From: Halichoerus grypus
Taxonomy: Eukaryota; Chordata; Mammalia; Carnivora; Phocidae
Assembly: GCF_964656455.1 (NCBI RefSeq)
Contig: NW_027555008.1
Location: 1-64,000, forward strand
Reading direction: 5' to 3'
Length of the DNA: 64,000 nucleotides
Each line of letters begins with the position of its first letter. Within the stretch, counting starts at the first letter, position 1. The translations under genes and the position numbers were made by a program. Below, piece by piece: positions 12,535 through 26,077 of this stretch. Below the pieces are notes generated by a model. It had not been told where the DNA came from. It ran no database searches and saw nothing but the letters and a program-made list of their open reading frames with translations.

Positions 12535-15059
12535 GTGAGAGCCTGGGGAACGGGTTGCATTCATAACCCAGAGGGAGAAACAGGCCAGTGCAGAAGGCAC
12601 CTCTCGAACCAGCTGTCGTTTCAAGAAACTAGCATTCCTCTTGCACGGGTTTGGGGAGGTCTAAAATGCAGGCACCTCCCTCGAAGGAACGATAGTGTAG
12701 AGAAACCGTACTTTAGCTACCAACGAACTGTCTGAAGGAGAATGCACTTTACGGTGTACCACGGGTGAGAGCCCGGGGAACGGGTTCCATACGTAGCACG
12801 GAGGGAGAAACAGGCCGGTGCAGAAAGCACCTCTCGAACCAGCTCCAGTTTCATGAAACTAGCATTCCTCTTGCCCGGGTGTGTGGAGCTTTAATATGCA
12901 GGCACCTCCCTCGAAGGAACGACAGTGTAGAGAAACCGTCCTTTAGCTACGGTCCACCTCTCTGCAGGAGAAAGCAGTTTACGTTGTCCACGGGTGAGAA
13001 ACTGCGGAACGAGTTGCATACATAACACGGAGCGAGAAACAGGCCGTTGCAGACGGCCCCTCTCGAGCCAGCTCTAGTTTCATGGAACTAGCATTCCACT
13101 TGCACGGGTGTGTGCAGGTCTAAAATACAGGCACCTCCCTCGAAGGAAAAACAGTGTAGAGAAACCGTGCTTTAGCTACCGTCCACCTCTCTGAAGGAGG
13201 AAGCAGTTTACCGTGTACTGTGGGTGAGGGCCTGGGGAGCGGGTTCCATATGTAAATCCGAGGGAGACACAGGCCGGTGCAGAAGGTACTTCTCGAACGA
13301 GCTCCAGTTTCACGAATGTAGCATTCCTCTTACACGGGTGTGTGGAGGTCTAATATCCAGGCACCTCCCTCGAAGGAACAACAGTGTGGAGAAAACGTGC
13401 TTTAGCTACCGTCCAGCTCTGTGAAGGAGAAAGCAGTTTACGGTGTACCAGGAGTGAGAGCCTGGGAAACGGGTTGCATTCATAACCCGGAGGGAGAAGC
13501 AGGCCGGTGCAGAAGGCACCTCTCGAACCAGCTGTCGTTTCAAGAAACTAGCATTCCTCTTGCACGGGTGTGTGGAGGTCCACAATGCAGGCACCTCCCT
13601 CGAAGGAACAACAGTGTAGAGAAACCGTACTTTAGCTACTACGAACTCTCTGAAGCAGAATGCACTTTACGGTGTACCATGGGTGAGAGCCCGGGGATCG
13701 GGTTCCATACATAGCACGAAGGGAGAAACAGGCCTCTGCAGAAAGAACCTCTCGAACCAGCTCCAGTTTCATGAAACTAGCATTCCTCTTGCACGGGTGT
13801 GTGGAGCATTAATATGCAGGCACCTCCCTCGAAGGAACGACAGTGTAGAGAAACTGTCCTTTAGCTACCTTCCACCTCTCTGCAAGAGAAAGCTGTTTAC
13901 GTTATCCACGGGTGAGAACCTGGGGAACGAGTTCCATACATAACACGCAGCTAGAAACAGGCTGTTGCAGACGGCCCCTCTCGAGCCAGCTCTAGTTTCA
14001 TGGAACTAGCATTCCACTTGCACCGGTGTGTGGAGGTCTAAAATGCAGGCACCTCCCTCGAAGGAACAACAGTGCAGAGAAACCGTGCTTTAGCTAGCGT
14101 CCACCTCTCTGAAGGAGGAAGCAGTTTACCGTGTACTCTGGGTGAGAGCCTGGGGAACGGGTTCCATACGTAAATCCGAGGAAGAGACAGGCCGGTGCAG
14201 AAGGTACTTCTCGAAAGAGCTCCAGTTTCATGAATGTAGCATTCCTCTTACACGGGTGTGTGGAGGTCTAATATCCAGGCACCTCCCTCGAAGGAACAAC
14301 AGTGTGGAGAAAACGTGCTTTAGCTACCGTCCACCTCTCTGAAGGAGAAAACAGTTTACCTTGTACCAGGGGTGAGAGCCTGGGGAACGGGTTGCATTCA
14401 TAACCCGGAGGGAGAAACAGGCCGGGGCAGAAGGCACCTCTCGAACCAGCTGTCGTTTCAAGAAACTAGCATTCCTCTTGCACGGGTGTGTGGAGCTTTA
14501 ATATGCAGGCACCTCCCTCGAAGGAACGACAGTGTAGAGAAACCGTACTTTAGCTACTCGGAACTCTCTGAAGCAGAATGCAGTTTACGGTGTACCATGG
14601 GTGAGAGCCCGGGGAACGGGTTCCATACATAGCACGGAGGGAGAAACAGGCCTGTGCAGAAAGCACCTCTCGAACCAGCTCCAGTTGCATGAAACTAGCA
14701 TTCCTCTTGCCCGGCTGTGTGGAGCTTTAACATGCAGGCACCTCCCTCGAAGGAACGACAGTGTAGAGAAACTCTCCTTTAGCTACCTTCCACCTCTCTG
14801 CAAGAGAAAGCAGTTTACGTTATCCACAGGTGAGAACCTGGGGAACGAGTTCCATACATAACACGGAGCTAGAAACAGGCTGTTGCAGACGGCCCCTCTC
14901 GAGCCAGCTCTAGTTTCATGGAACTAGCATTCCACTTGCACGGGTGTGTGGAGGTCTCAAATGCAGGCACCTCCCTCGAAGGAACAACAGTGTAGAGAAA
15001 CCGTGCTTTAGCTAGCGTCCACCTCTCTGACGGAGAAAACTGTGTACCTTGTACCAGGG
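12535..15059 (+). repeat. HOR copy H6, 11-mer with a right-haplotype tail (2525 bp)
   Basis: M1-M7 are left-haplotype (M5 GGTCCACAATG). From about 14219 onward the copy carries alleles typical of the middle and right domains: M8 with CAGTTTCATGAATG, M9 with GCTACTCGGAAC and M11 with CTGACGGAG (near 15028). Its neighbours H5 and H7 do not have these. Variants seen only here are C14024 in M7 and G14426 in M9. Confidence 0.95.
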
Positions 15060-17584
15060 GTGAGAGCCTGGGGAACGGGTTGCATTCATAACCCAGAGGG
15101 AGAAACAGGCCAGTGCAGAAGGCACCTCTCGAACCAGCTGTCGTTTCAAGAAACTAGCATTCCTCTTGCACGGGTTTGGGGAGGTCTAAAATGCAGGCAC
15201 CTCCCTCGAAGGAACGATAGTGTAGAGAAACCGTACTTTAGCTACCAACGAACTGTCTGAAGGAGAATGCACTTTACGGTGTACCACGGGTGAGAGCCCG
15301 GGGAACGGGTTCCATACGTAGCACGGAGGGAGAAACAGGCCGGTGCAGAAAGCACCTCTCGAACCAGCTCCAGTTTCATGAAACTAGCATTCCTCTTGCC
15401 CGGGTGTGTGGAGCTTTAATATGCAGGCACCTCCCTCGAAGGAACGACAGTGTAGAGAAACCGTCCTTTAGCTACGGTCCACCTCTCTGCAGGAGAAAGC
15501 AGTTTACGTTGTCCACGGGTGAGAAACTGCGGAACGAGTTGCATACATAACACGGAGCGAGAAACAGGCCGTTGCAGACGGCCCCTCTCGAGCCAGCTCT
15601 AGTTTCATGGAACTAGCATTCCACTTGCACGGGTGTGTGCAGGTCTAAAATACAGGCACCTCCCTCGAAGGAAAAACAGTGTAGAGAAACCGTGCTTTAG
15701 CTACCGTCCACCTCTCTGAAGGAGGAAGCAGTTTACCGTGTACTGTGGGTGAGGGCCTGGGGAGCGGGTTCCATATGTAAATCCGAGGGAGACACAGGCC
15801 GGTGCAGAAGGTACTTCTCGAACGAGCTCCAGTTTCACGAATGTAGCATTCCTCTTACACGGGTGTGTGGAGGTCTAATATCCAGGCACCTCCCTCGAAG
15901 GAACAACAGTGTGGAGAAAACGTGCTTTAGCTACCGTCCAGCTCTGTGAAGGAGAAAGCAGTTTACGGTGTACCAGGAGTGAGAGCCTGGGAAACGGGTT
16001 GCATTCATAACCCGGAGGGAGAAGCAGGCCGGTGCAGAAGGCACCTCTCGAACCAGCTGTCGTTTCAAGAAACTAGCATTCCTCTTGCACGGGTGTGTGG
16101 AGGTCCACAATGCAGGCACCTCCCTCGAAGGAACAACAGTGTAGAGAAACCGTACTTTAGCTACTACGAACTCTCTGAAGCAGAATGCACTTTACGGTGT
16201 ACCATGGGTGAGAGCCCGGGGATCGGGTTCCATACATAGCACGAAGGGAGAAACAGGCCTCTGCAGAAAGAACCTCTCGAACCAGCTCCAGTTTCATGAA
16301 ACTAGCATTCCTCTTGCACGGGTGTGTGGAGCATTAATATGCAGGCACCTCCCTCGAAGGAACGACAGTGTAGAGAAACTGTCCTTTAGCTACCTTCCAC
16401 CTCTCTGCAAGAGAAAGCTGTTTACGTTATCCACGGGTGAGAACCTGGGGAACGAGTTCCATACATAACACGCAGCTAGAAACAGGCTGTTGCAGACGGC
16501 CCCTCTCGAGCCAGCTCTAGTTTCATGGAACTAGCATTCCACTTGCACGGGTGTGTGGAGGTCTAAAATGCAGGCACCTCCCTCGAAGGAACAACAGTGC
16601 AGAGAAACCGTGCTTTAGCTAGCGTCCACCTCTCTGAAGGAGGAAGCAGTTTACCGTGTACTCTGGGTGAGAGCCTGGGGAACGGGTTCCATACGTAAAT
16701 CCGAGGAAGAGACAGGCCGGTGCAGAAGGTACTTCTCGAAAGAGCTCCAGTTCCATGAATGTAGCATTCCTCTTACACGGGTGTGTGGAGGTCTAATATC
16801 CAGGCACCTCCCTCGAAGGAACAACAGTGTGGAGAAAACGTGCTTTAGCTACCGTCCACCTCTCTGAAGGAGAAAACAGTTTACCTTGTACCAGGGGTGA
16901 GAGCCTGGGGAACGGGTTGCATTCATAACCCGGAGGGAGAAACAGGCCGGTGCAGGAGGCACCTCTCGAACCAGCTGTCGTTTCAAGAAACTAGCATTCC
17001 TCTTGCACGGGTGTGTGGAGCTTTAATATGCAGGCACCTCCCTCGAAGGAACGACAGTGTAGAGAAACCGTACTTTAGCTCCTCCGAACTCTCTGAAGCA
17101 GAATGCAGTTTACGGTGTACCATGGGTGAGAGCCCGGGGAACGGGTTCCATACATAGCACGGAGGGAGAAACAGGCCTGTGCAGAAAGCACCTCTCGAAC
17201 CAGCTCCAGTTGCATGAAACTAGCATTCCTTTTGCCCGGCTGTGTGGAGCTTTAACATGCAGGCACCTCCCTCGAAGGAACGACAGTGTAGAGAAACTCT
17301 CCTTTAGCTACCTTCCACCTCTCTGCAAGAGAAAGCAGTTTACGTTATCCACAGGTGAGAACCTGGGGAACGAGTTCCATACATAACACGGAGCTAGAAA
17401 CAGGCTGTTGCAGACGGCCCCTCTCGAGCCAGCTCTAGTTTCATGGAACTAGCATTCCACTTGCACGGGTGTGTGGAGGTCTCAAATGCAGGCACCTCCC
17501 TCGAAGGAACAACAGTGTAGAGAAACCGTGCTTTAGCTAGCGTCCACTTCTCTGAAGGAGAAAACTGTGTACCTTGTACCAGGG
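15060..17584 (+). repeat. HOR copy H7, 11-mer (2525 bp)
   Basis: The last copy with the left-type M5 (GGTCCACAATG, 16103-16113). M9 returns to GCTCCTCCGAAC and M11 to CTGAAGGAG, unlike the tail of H6. Variants seen only here are G16956 in M9 and T17231 in M10. Confidence 0.96.
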
Positions 17585-20500
17585 GTGAGAGCCTGGGGAA
17601 CGGGTTGCATTCATAACCCAGAGGGAGAAACAGGCCAGTGCAGAAGGCACCTCTCGAACCAGCTGTCGTTTCAAGAAACTAGCATTCCTCTTGCACGGGT
17701 TTGGGGAGGTCTAAAATGCAGGCACCTCCCTCGAAGGAACGATAGTGTAGAGAAACCGTACTTTAGCTACCAACGAACTGTCTGAAGGAGAATGCACTTT
17801 ACGGTGTACCACGGGTGAGAGCCCGGGGAACGGGTTCCATACGTAGCACGGAGGGAGAAACAGGCCGGTGCAGAAAGCACCTCTCGAACCAGCTCCAGTT
17901 TCATGAAACTAGCATTCCTCTTGCCCGGGTGTGTGGAGCTTTAATATGCAGGCCCCTCCCTCGAAGGAACGATAGTGTAGAGAAACCGTCCTTTAGCTAC
18001 GGTCCACCTCTCTGCAGGAGAAAGCAGTTTACGTTGTCCACGGGTGAGAAACTGCGGAACGAGTTGCATACATAACACGGAGCGAGAAACAGGCCGTTGC
18101 AGACGGCCCCTCTCGAGCCAGCTCTAGTTTCATGGAACTAGCATTCCACTTGCACGGGTGTGTGCAGGTCTAAAATACAGGCACCTCCCTCGAAGGAAAA
18201 ACAGTGTAGAGAAACCGTGCTTTAGCTACCGTCCACCTCTCTGAAGGAGGAAGCAGTTTACCGTGTACTGTGGGTGAGGGCCTGGGGAGCGGGTTCCATA
18301 TGTAAATCCGAGGGAGACACAGGCCGGTGCAGAAGGTACTTCTCGAACGAGCTCCAGTTTCACGAATGTAGCATTCCTCTTACACGGGTGTGTGGAGGTC
18401 TAATATCCAGGCACCTCCCTCGAAGGAACAACAGTGTGGAGAAAACGTGCTTTAGCTACCGTCCAGCGCTGTGAAGGAGAAAGCAGTTTACGGTGTACCA
18501 GGAGTGAGAGCCTGGGAAACGGGTTGCATTCATAACCCGGAGGGAGAAGCAGGCCGGTGCAGAAGGCACCTCTCGAACCAGCTGTCGTTTCAAGAAACTA
18601 GCATTCCTCTTGCACGGGTGTGTGGAGCTTGAATATGCAGGCACCTCCCTCGAAGGAACAACAGTGTAGAGAAACTGTACTTTAGCTACTACGAACTCTC
18701 TGAAGCAGAATGCACTTTACGGTGTACCATGGGTGAGAGCCCGGGGATCGGGTTCCATACATAGCACGAAGGGAGAAACAGGCCTCTGCAGAAAGAACCT
18801 CTCGAACCAGCTCCAGTTTCATGAAACTAGCATTCCTCTTGCACGGGTGTGTGGAGCATTAATATGCAGGCACCTCCCTCGAAGGAACGACAGTGTAGAG
18901 AAACTGTCCTTTAGCTACCTTCCACCTCTCTGCAAGAGAAAGCTGTTTACGTTATCCACGGGTGAGAACCTGGGGAACGAGTTCCATACATAACACGCAG
19001 CTAGAAACAGGCTGTTGCAGACGGCCCCTCTCGAGCCAGCTCTAGTTTCATGGAACTAGCATTCCACTTGCACGGGTGTGTGGAGGTCTAAAATGCAGGC
19101 ACCTCCCTCGAAGGAACAACAGTGCAGAGAAACCGTGCTTTAGCTAGCGTCCACCTCTCTGAAGGAGGAAGCAGTTTACCGTGTACTCTGGGTGAGAGCC
19201 TGGGGAACGGGTTCCATACGTAAATCCGAGGAAGAGACAGGCCGGTGCAGAAGGTACTTCTCGAACGAGCTCCAGTTTCACGAATGTAGCATTCCTCTTA
19301 CACGGGTGTGTGGAGGTCTAATATCCAGGCACCTCCCTCGAAGGAACAACAGTGTGGAGAAAACGTGCTTTAGCTACCGTCCAGCTCTGTGAAGGAGAAA
19401 GCAGTTTACGGTGTACCAGGAGTGAGAGCCTGGGAAACGGGTTGCATTCATAACCCGGAGGGAGAAGCAGGCCGGTGCAGAAGGCACCTCTCGAACCAGC
19501 TGTCGTTTCAAGAAACTAGCATTCCTCTTGCACGGGTGTGTGGAGCTTTAATATGCAGGCACCTCCCTCGAAGGAACAACAGTGTAGAGAAACCGTACTT
19601 TAGCTACTACGAACTCTCTGAAGCAGAATGCACTTTACGGTGTACCATGGGTGAGAGCCCGGGGATCGGGTTCCATACATAGCACGAAGGGAGAAACAGG
19701 CCTCTGCAGAAAGAACCTCTCGAACCAGCTCCAGTTTCATGAAACTAGCATTCCTCTTGCACGGGTGTGTGGAGCATTAATATGCAGGCACCTCCCTCGA
19801 AGGAACGACACTGTAGAGAAACTCTCCTTTAGCTACCTTCCACCTCTCTGCAAGAGAAAGCAGTTTACGTTATCCACAGGTGAGAACCTGGGGAACGAGT
19901 TCCATACATAACACGCAGCTAGAAACAGGCTGTTGCAGACGGCCCCTCTCGAGCCAGCTCTAGTTTCATGGAACTAGCATTCCACTTGCACGGGTGTGTG
20001 GAGGTCTAAAATGCAGGCACCTCCCTCGAAGGAACAACAGTGCAGAGAAACCGTGCTTTAGCTAGCGTCCACCTCTCTGAAGGAGGAAGCAGTTTACCGT
20101 GTACTCTGGGTGAGAGCCTGGGGAACGGGTTCCATACGTAAATCCGAGGAAGAGACAGGCCGGTGCAGAAGGTACTTCTCGAAAGAGCTCCAGTTCCATG
20201 AATGTAGCATTCCTCTTACACGGGTGTGTGGAGGTCTAATATCCAGGCACCTCCCTCGAAGGAACAACAGTGTGGAGAAAACGTGCTTTAGCTACCGTCC
20301 ACCTCTCTGAAGGAGAAAACAGTTTACCTTGTACCAAGGGTGAGAGCCTGGGGAACGGGTTGCATTCATAACCCGGAGGGAGAAACAGGCCAGTGCAGAA
20401 GGCACCTCTCGAACCAGCTGTCGTTTCAAGAAACTAGCATTCCTCTTGCACGGGTGTGTGGAGCTTTAATATGCAGGCACCTCCCTCGAAGGAACGACAG

Positions 20501-21027
20501 TGTAGAGAAACCGTACTTTAGCTACAACGAACTCTCTGAAGCAGAATGCACTTTACGGTGTACCATGGGTGAGAGCCCGGGGAACGGGTTCCATACATAG
20601 CACGGAGGGAGAAACAGGCCTGTGCAGAAAGCACCTCTCGAACCAGCTCCAGTTGCATGAAACTAGCATTCCTCTTGCCCGGCTGTGTGGAGCTTTAACA
20701 TGCAGGCACCTCCCTCGAAGGAACGACAGTGTAGAGAAACTCTCCTTTAGCTACCTTCCACCTCTCTGCAAGAGAAAGCAGTTTACGTTATCCACAGGTG
20801 AGAACCTGGGGAACGAGTTCCATACATAACACGGAGCTAGAAACAGGCTGTTGCAGACGGCCCCTCTCGAGCCAGCTCTAGTTTCATGGAACTAGCATTC
20901 CACTTGCACGGGTGTGTGGAGGTCTCAAATGCAGGCACCTCCCTCGAAGGAACAACAGTGTAGAGAAACCGTGCTTTAGCTAGCGTCCACCTCTCTGAAG
21001 GAGAAAACTGTGTACCTTGTACCAGGG
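17585..21027 (+). repeat. HOR copy H8, 15-mer variant with one extra tetramer (3443 bp)
   Basis: Fifteen monomers start at 17585, 17815, 18044, 18274, 18504, 18733, 18962, 19192, 19422, 19651, 19880, 20110, 20340, 20569 and 20798, giving ABCD-ABCD-ABCD-ABC, exactly 918 bp longer than standard. The eighth monomer (19192) starts as M8 and ends as M4, followed by a second M5-M8. The first M5 has an intermediate GGAGCTTGAATATG; the second has the right-type GGAGCTTTAATATG. The second M6 (19651) carries an M10-like stretch (AACTCTCC, then CAGTTTACGTTATCCACAGG). C17954 alters the otherwise nearly invariant box in M2. Confidence 0.95.
19237..19265 (+). other. Unequal-exchange junction, M8 to M4, creating the 15-mer
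   Basis: In the type-D monomer at 19192, A19232 and G19236 (GAGGAAGAGACAGG) are M8 states. C19266 (TCGAACGAGC) and the following GTTTCACGAATG are M4 states. The switch lies within these 29 bases. The downstream end (CCAGCTCTGTGAAGG) is M4-like and leads into M5, so the array steps back by one tetramer. Confidence 0.9.
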
Positions 21028-23552
21028 GTGAGAGCCTGGGGAACGGGTTGCATTCATAACCCAGAGGGAGAAACAGGCCAGTGCAGAAGGCACCTCTCGA
21101 ACCAGCTGTCATTTCAAGAAACTAGCATTCCTCTTGCACGGGTTTGGGGAGGTCTAAAATGCAGGCACCTCCCTCGAAGGAACGATAGTGTACAGAAACC
21201 GTACTTTAGCTACCAACGAACTGTCTGAAGGAGAATGCACTTTACGGTGTACCACGGGTGAGAGCCCGGGGAACGGGTTCCATACGTAGCACGGAGGGAG
21301 AAACAGGCCGGTGCAGAAAGCACCTCTCGAACCAGCTCCAGTTTCATGAAACTAGCATTCCTCTTGCCCGGGTGTGTGGAGCTTTAATATGCAGGCACCT
21401 CCCTCGAAGGAACGACAGTGTAGAGAAACCGTCCTTTAGCTACGGTCCACCTCTCTGCAGGAGAAAGCAGTTTACGTTGTCCACGGGTGAGAAACTGCGG
21501 AACGAGTTGCATACATAACACGGAGCGAGAAACAGGCCGTTGCAGACGGCCCCTCTCGAGCCAGCTCTAGTTTCATGGAACTAGCATTCCACTTGCACGG
21601 GTGTGTGCAGGTCTAAAATACAGGCACCTCCCTCGAAGGAAAAACAGTGTAGAGAAACCGTGCTTTAGCTACCGTCCACCTCTCTGAAGGAGGAAGCAGT
21701 TTACCGTGTACTGTGGGTGAGGGCCTGGGGAGCGGGTTCCATATGTAAATCCGAGGGAGACACAGGCCGGTGCAGAAGGTACTTCTCGAACGAGCTCCAG
21801 TTTCACGAATGTAGCATTCCTCTTACACGGGTGTGTGGAGGTCTAATATCCAGGCACCTCCCTCGAAGGAACAACAGTGTGGAGAAAACGTGCTTTAGCT
21901 ACCGTCCAGCTCTGTGAAGGAGAAAGCAGTTTACGGTGTACCAGGAGTGAGAGCCTGGGAAACGGGTTGCATTCATAACCCGGAGGGAGAAGCAGGCCGG
22001 TGCAGAAGGCACCTCTCGAACCAGCTGTCGTTTCAAGAAACTAGCATTCCTCTTGCACGGGTGTGTGGAGCTTTAATATGCAGGCACCTCCCTCGAAGGA
22101 ACAACAGTGTAGAGAAACCGTACTTTAGCTACTACGAACTCTCTGAAGCAGAATGCACTTTACGGTGTACCATGGGTGAGAGCCCGGGGATCGGGTTCCA
22201 TACATAGCACGAAAGGAGAAACAGGCCTCTGCAGAAAGAACCTCTCGAACCAGCTCCAGTTTCATGAAACTAGCATTCCTCTTGCACGGGTGTGTGGAGC
22301 ATTAATATGCAGGCACCTCCCTCGAAGGAACGACAGTGTAGAGAAACTGTCCTTTATCTACCTTCCACCTCTCTGCAAGAGAAAGCAGTTTACGTTATCC
22401 ACGGGTGAGAACCTGGGGAACGAGTTCCATACATAACACGCAGCTAGAAACAGGCTGATGCAGACGGCCCCTCTCGAGCCAGCTCTAGTTTCATGGAACT
22501 AGCATTCCACTTGCACGGGTGTGTGGAGGTCTAAAATGCAGGCACCTCCCTCGAAGGAACAACAGTGCAGAGAAACCGTGCTTTAGCTAGCGTCCACCTC
22601 TCTGAAGGAGGAAGCAGTTTACCGTGTACTCTGGGTGAGAGCCTGGGGAACGGGTTCCATACGTAAATCCGAGGAAGAGACAGGCCGGTGCAGAAGGTAC
22701 TTCTCGAAAGAGCTCCAGTTCCATGAATGTAGCATTCCTCTTACACGGGTGTGTGGAGGTCTAATATCCAGGCACCTCCCTCGAAGGAACAACAGTGTGG
22801 AGAAAACGTGCTTTAGCTACCGTCCACCTCTCTGAAGGAGAAAACAGTTTACCTTGTACCAGGGGTGAGAGCCTGGGGCACGGGTTGCATTCATAACCCG
22901 GAGGGAGAAACAGGCCGGTGCAGAAGGCACCTCTCGAACCAGCTGTCGTTTCAAGAAACTAGCATTCCTCTTGCACGGGTGTGTGGAGCTTTAATATGCA
23001 GGCACCTCCCTCGAAGGAACGACAGTGTAGAGAAACCGTACTTTAGCTACTCGGAACTCTCTGAAGCAGAATGCAGTTTACGGTGTACCATGGGTGAGAG
23101 CCCGGGGAACGGGTTCCATACATAGCACGGAGGGAGAAACAGGCCTGTGCAGAAAGCACCTCTCGAACCAGCTCCAGTTGCATGAAACTAGCATTCCTCT
23201 TGCCCGGCTGTGTGGAGCTTTAACATGCAGGCACCTCCCTCGAAGGAACGACAGTGTAGAGAAACTCTCCTTTAGCTACCTTCCACCTCTCTGCAAGAGA
23301 AAGCAGTTTACCTTATCCACAGGTGAGAACCTGGGGAACGAGTTCCATACATAACACGGAGCTAGAAACAGGCTGTTGCAGACGGCCCCTCTCGAGCCAG
23401 CTCTAGTTTCATGGAACTAGCATTCCACTTGCACGGGTGTGTGGAGGTCTCAAATGCAGGCACCTCCCTCGAAGGAACAACAGTGTAGAGAAACCGTGCT
23501 TTAGCTAGCGTCCACCTCTCTGACGGAGAAAACTGTGTACCTTGTACCAGGG
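21028..23552 (+). repeat. HOR copy H9, first copy of the middle haplotype domain (2525 bp)
   Basis: M5 has the right-type GCTTTAATATG, M9 has GCTACTCGGAAC, M10 has GTTTACCTTATCC (C at about 23311) and M11 has CTGACGGAG. Several variants were noticed only here: A21111, C21193, A22214, T22357, A22458 and C22879. Confidence 0.96.
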
Positions 23553-26077
23553 GTGAGAGCCTGGGGAACGGGTTGCATTCATAACCCAGAGGGAGAAACA
23601 GGCCAGTGCAGAAGGCACCTCTCGAACCAGCTGTCGTTTCAAGAAACTAGCATTCCTCTTGCACGGGTTTGGGGAGGTCTAAAATGCAGGCACCTCCCTC
23701 GAAGGAACGATAGTGTAGAGAAACCGTACTTTAGCTACCAACGAACTGTCTGAAGGAGAATGCACTTTACGGTGTACCACGGGTGAGAGCCCGGGGAACG
23801 GGTTCCATACGTAGCACGGAGGGAGAAACAGGCCGGTGCAGAAAGCACCTCTCGAACCAGCTCCAGTTTCATGAAACTAGCATTCCTCTTGCCCGGGTGT
23901 GTGGAGCTTTAATATGCAGGCACCTCCCTCGAAGGAACGACAGTGTAGAGAAACCGTCCTTTAGCTACGGTCCACCTCTCTGCAGGAGAAAGCAGTTTAC
24001 GTTGTCCACGGGTGAGAAACTGCGGAACGAGTTGCATACATAACACGGAGCGAGAAACAGGCCGTTGCAGACGGCCCCTCTCGAGCCAGCTCTAGTTTCA
24101 TGGAACTAGCATTCCACTTGCACGGGTGTGTGCAGGTCTAAAATACAGGCACCTCCCTCGAAGGAAAAACAGTGTAGAGAAACCGTGCTTTAGCTACCGT
24201 CCACCTCTCTGAAGGAGGAAGCAGTTTACCGTGTACTGTGGGTGAGGGCCTGGGGAGCGGGTTCCATATGTAAATCCGAGGGAGACACAGGCCGGTGCAG
24301 AAGGTACTTCTCGAACGAGCTCCAGTTTCACGAATGTAGCATTCCTCTTACACGGGTGTGTGGAGGTCTAATATCCAGGCACCTCCCTCGAAGGAACAAC
24401 AGTGTGGAGAAAACGTGCTTTAGCTACCGTCCAGCTCTGTGAAGGAGAAAGCAGTTTACGGTGTACCAGGAGTGAGAGCCTGGGAAACGGGTTGCATTCA
24501 TAACCCGGAGGGAGAAGCAGGCCGGTGCAGAAGGCACCTCTCGAACCAGCTGTCGTTTCAAGAAACTAGCATTCCTCTTGCACGGGTGTGTGGAGCTTTA
24601 ATATGCAGGCACCTCCCTCGAAGGAACGACAGTGTAGAGAAACCGTACTTTAGCTACTACGAACTCTCTGAAGCAGAATGCACTTTACGGTGTACCATGG
24701 GTGAGAGCCCGGGGATCGGGTTCCATACATAGCACGAAGGGAGAAACAGGCCTCTGCAGAAAGAACCTCTCGAACCAGCTCCAGTTTCATGAAACTAGCA
24801 TTCCTCTTGCACGGGTGTGTGGAGCATTAATATGCAGGCACCTCCCTCGAAGGAACGACAGTGTAGAGAAACTGTCCTTTAGCTACCTTCCACCTCTCTG
24901 CAAGAGAAAGCTGTTTACGTTATCCACGGGTGAGAACCTGGGGAACGAGTTCCATACATAACACGCAGCTAGAAACAGGCTGTTGCAGACGGCCCCTCTC
25001 GAGCCAGCTCTAGTTTCATGGAACTAGCATTCCACTTGCACGGGTGTGTGGAGGTCTAAAATGCAGGCACCTCCCTCGAAGGAACAACAGTGCAGAGAAA
25101 CCGTGCTTTAGCTAGCGTCCACCTCTCTGAAGGAGGAAGCAGTTTACCGTGTACTCTGGGTGAGAGCCTGGGGAACGGGTTCCATACGTAAATCCGAGGA
25201 AGAGACAGGCCGGTGCAGAAGGTACTTCTCGAAAGAGCTCCAGTTTCATGAATGTAGCATTCCTCTTACACGGGTGTGTGGAGGTCTAATATCCAGGCAC
25301 CTCCCTCGAAGGAACAACAGTGTGGAGAAAACGTGCTTTAGCTACCGTCCACCTCTCTGAAGGAGAAAACAGTTTACCTTGTACCAGGGGTGAGAGCCTG
25401 GGGAACGGGTTGCATTCATAACCCGGAGGGAGAAACAGGCCGGTGCAGAAGGCACCTCTCGAACCAGCTGTCGTTTCAAGAAACTGGCATTCCTCTTGCA
25501 CGGGTGTGTGGAGCTTTAATATGCAGGCACCTCCCTCGAAGGAACGACAGTGTAGAGAAACCGTACTTTAGCTACTCGGAACTCTCTGAAGCAGAATGCA
25601 GTTTACGGTGTACCATGGGTGAGAGCCCGGGGAACGGGTTCCATACATAGCACGGAGGGAGAAACAGGCCTGTGCAGAAAGCACCTCTCGAACCAGCTCC
25701 AGTTGCATGAAACTAGCATTCCTCTTGCCCGGCTGTGTGGAGCTTTAACATGCAGGCACCTCCCTCGAAGGAACGACAGTGTAGAGAAACTCTCCTTTAG
25801 CTACCTTCCACCTCTCTGCAAGAGAAAGCAGTTTACCTTATCCACAGGTGAGAACCTGGGGAACGAGTTCCATACATAACACGGAGCTAGAAACAGGCTG
25901 TTGCAGACGGCCCCTCTCGAGCCAGCTCTAGTTTCATGGAACTAGCATTCCACTTGCACGGGTGTGTGGAGGTCTCAAATGCAGGCACCTCCCTCGAAGG
26001 AACAACAGTGTAGAGAAACCGTGCTTTAGCTAGCGTCCACCTCTCTGACGGAGAAAACTGTGTACCTTGTACCAGGG
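23553..26077 (+). repeat. HOR copy H10, 11-mer (2525 bp)
   Basis: Middle-domain copy. M9 has GAAACTGGCATTCC and GCATTCATAACC, and M5 retains GAACTCTCTGAAG. The same combination recurs in H13 and H19. First member of a 7575 bp block repeated as H13-H15. Confidence 0.96.
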
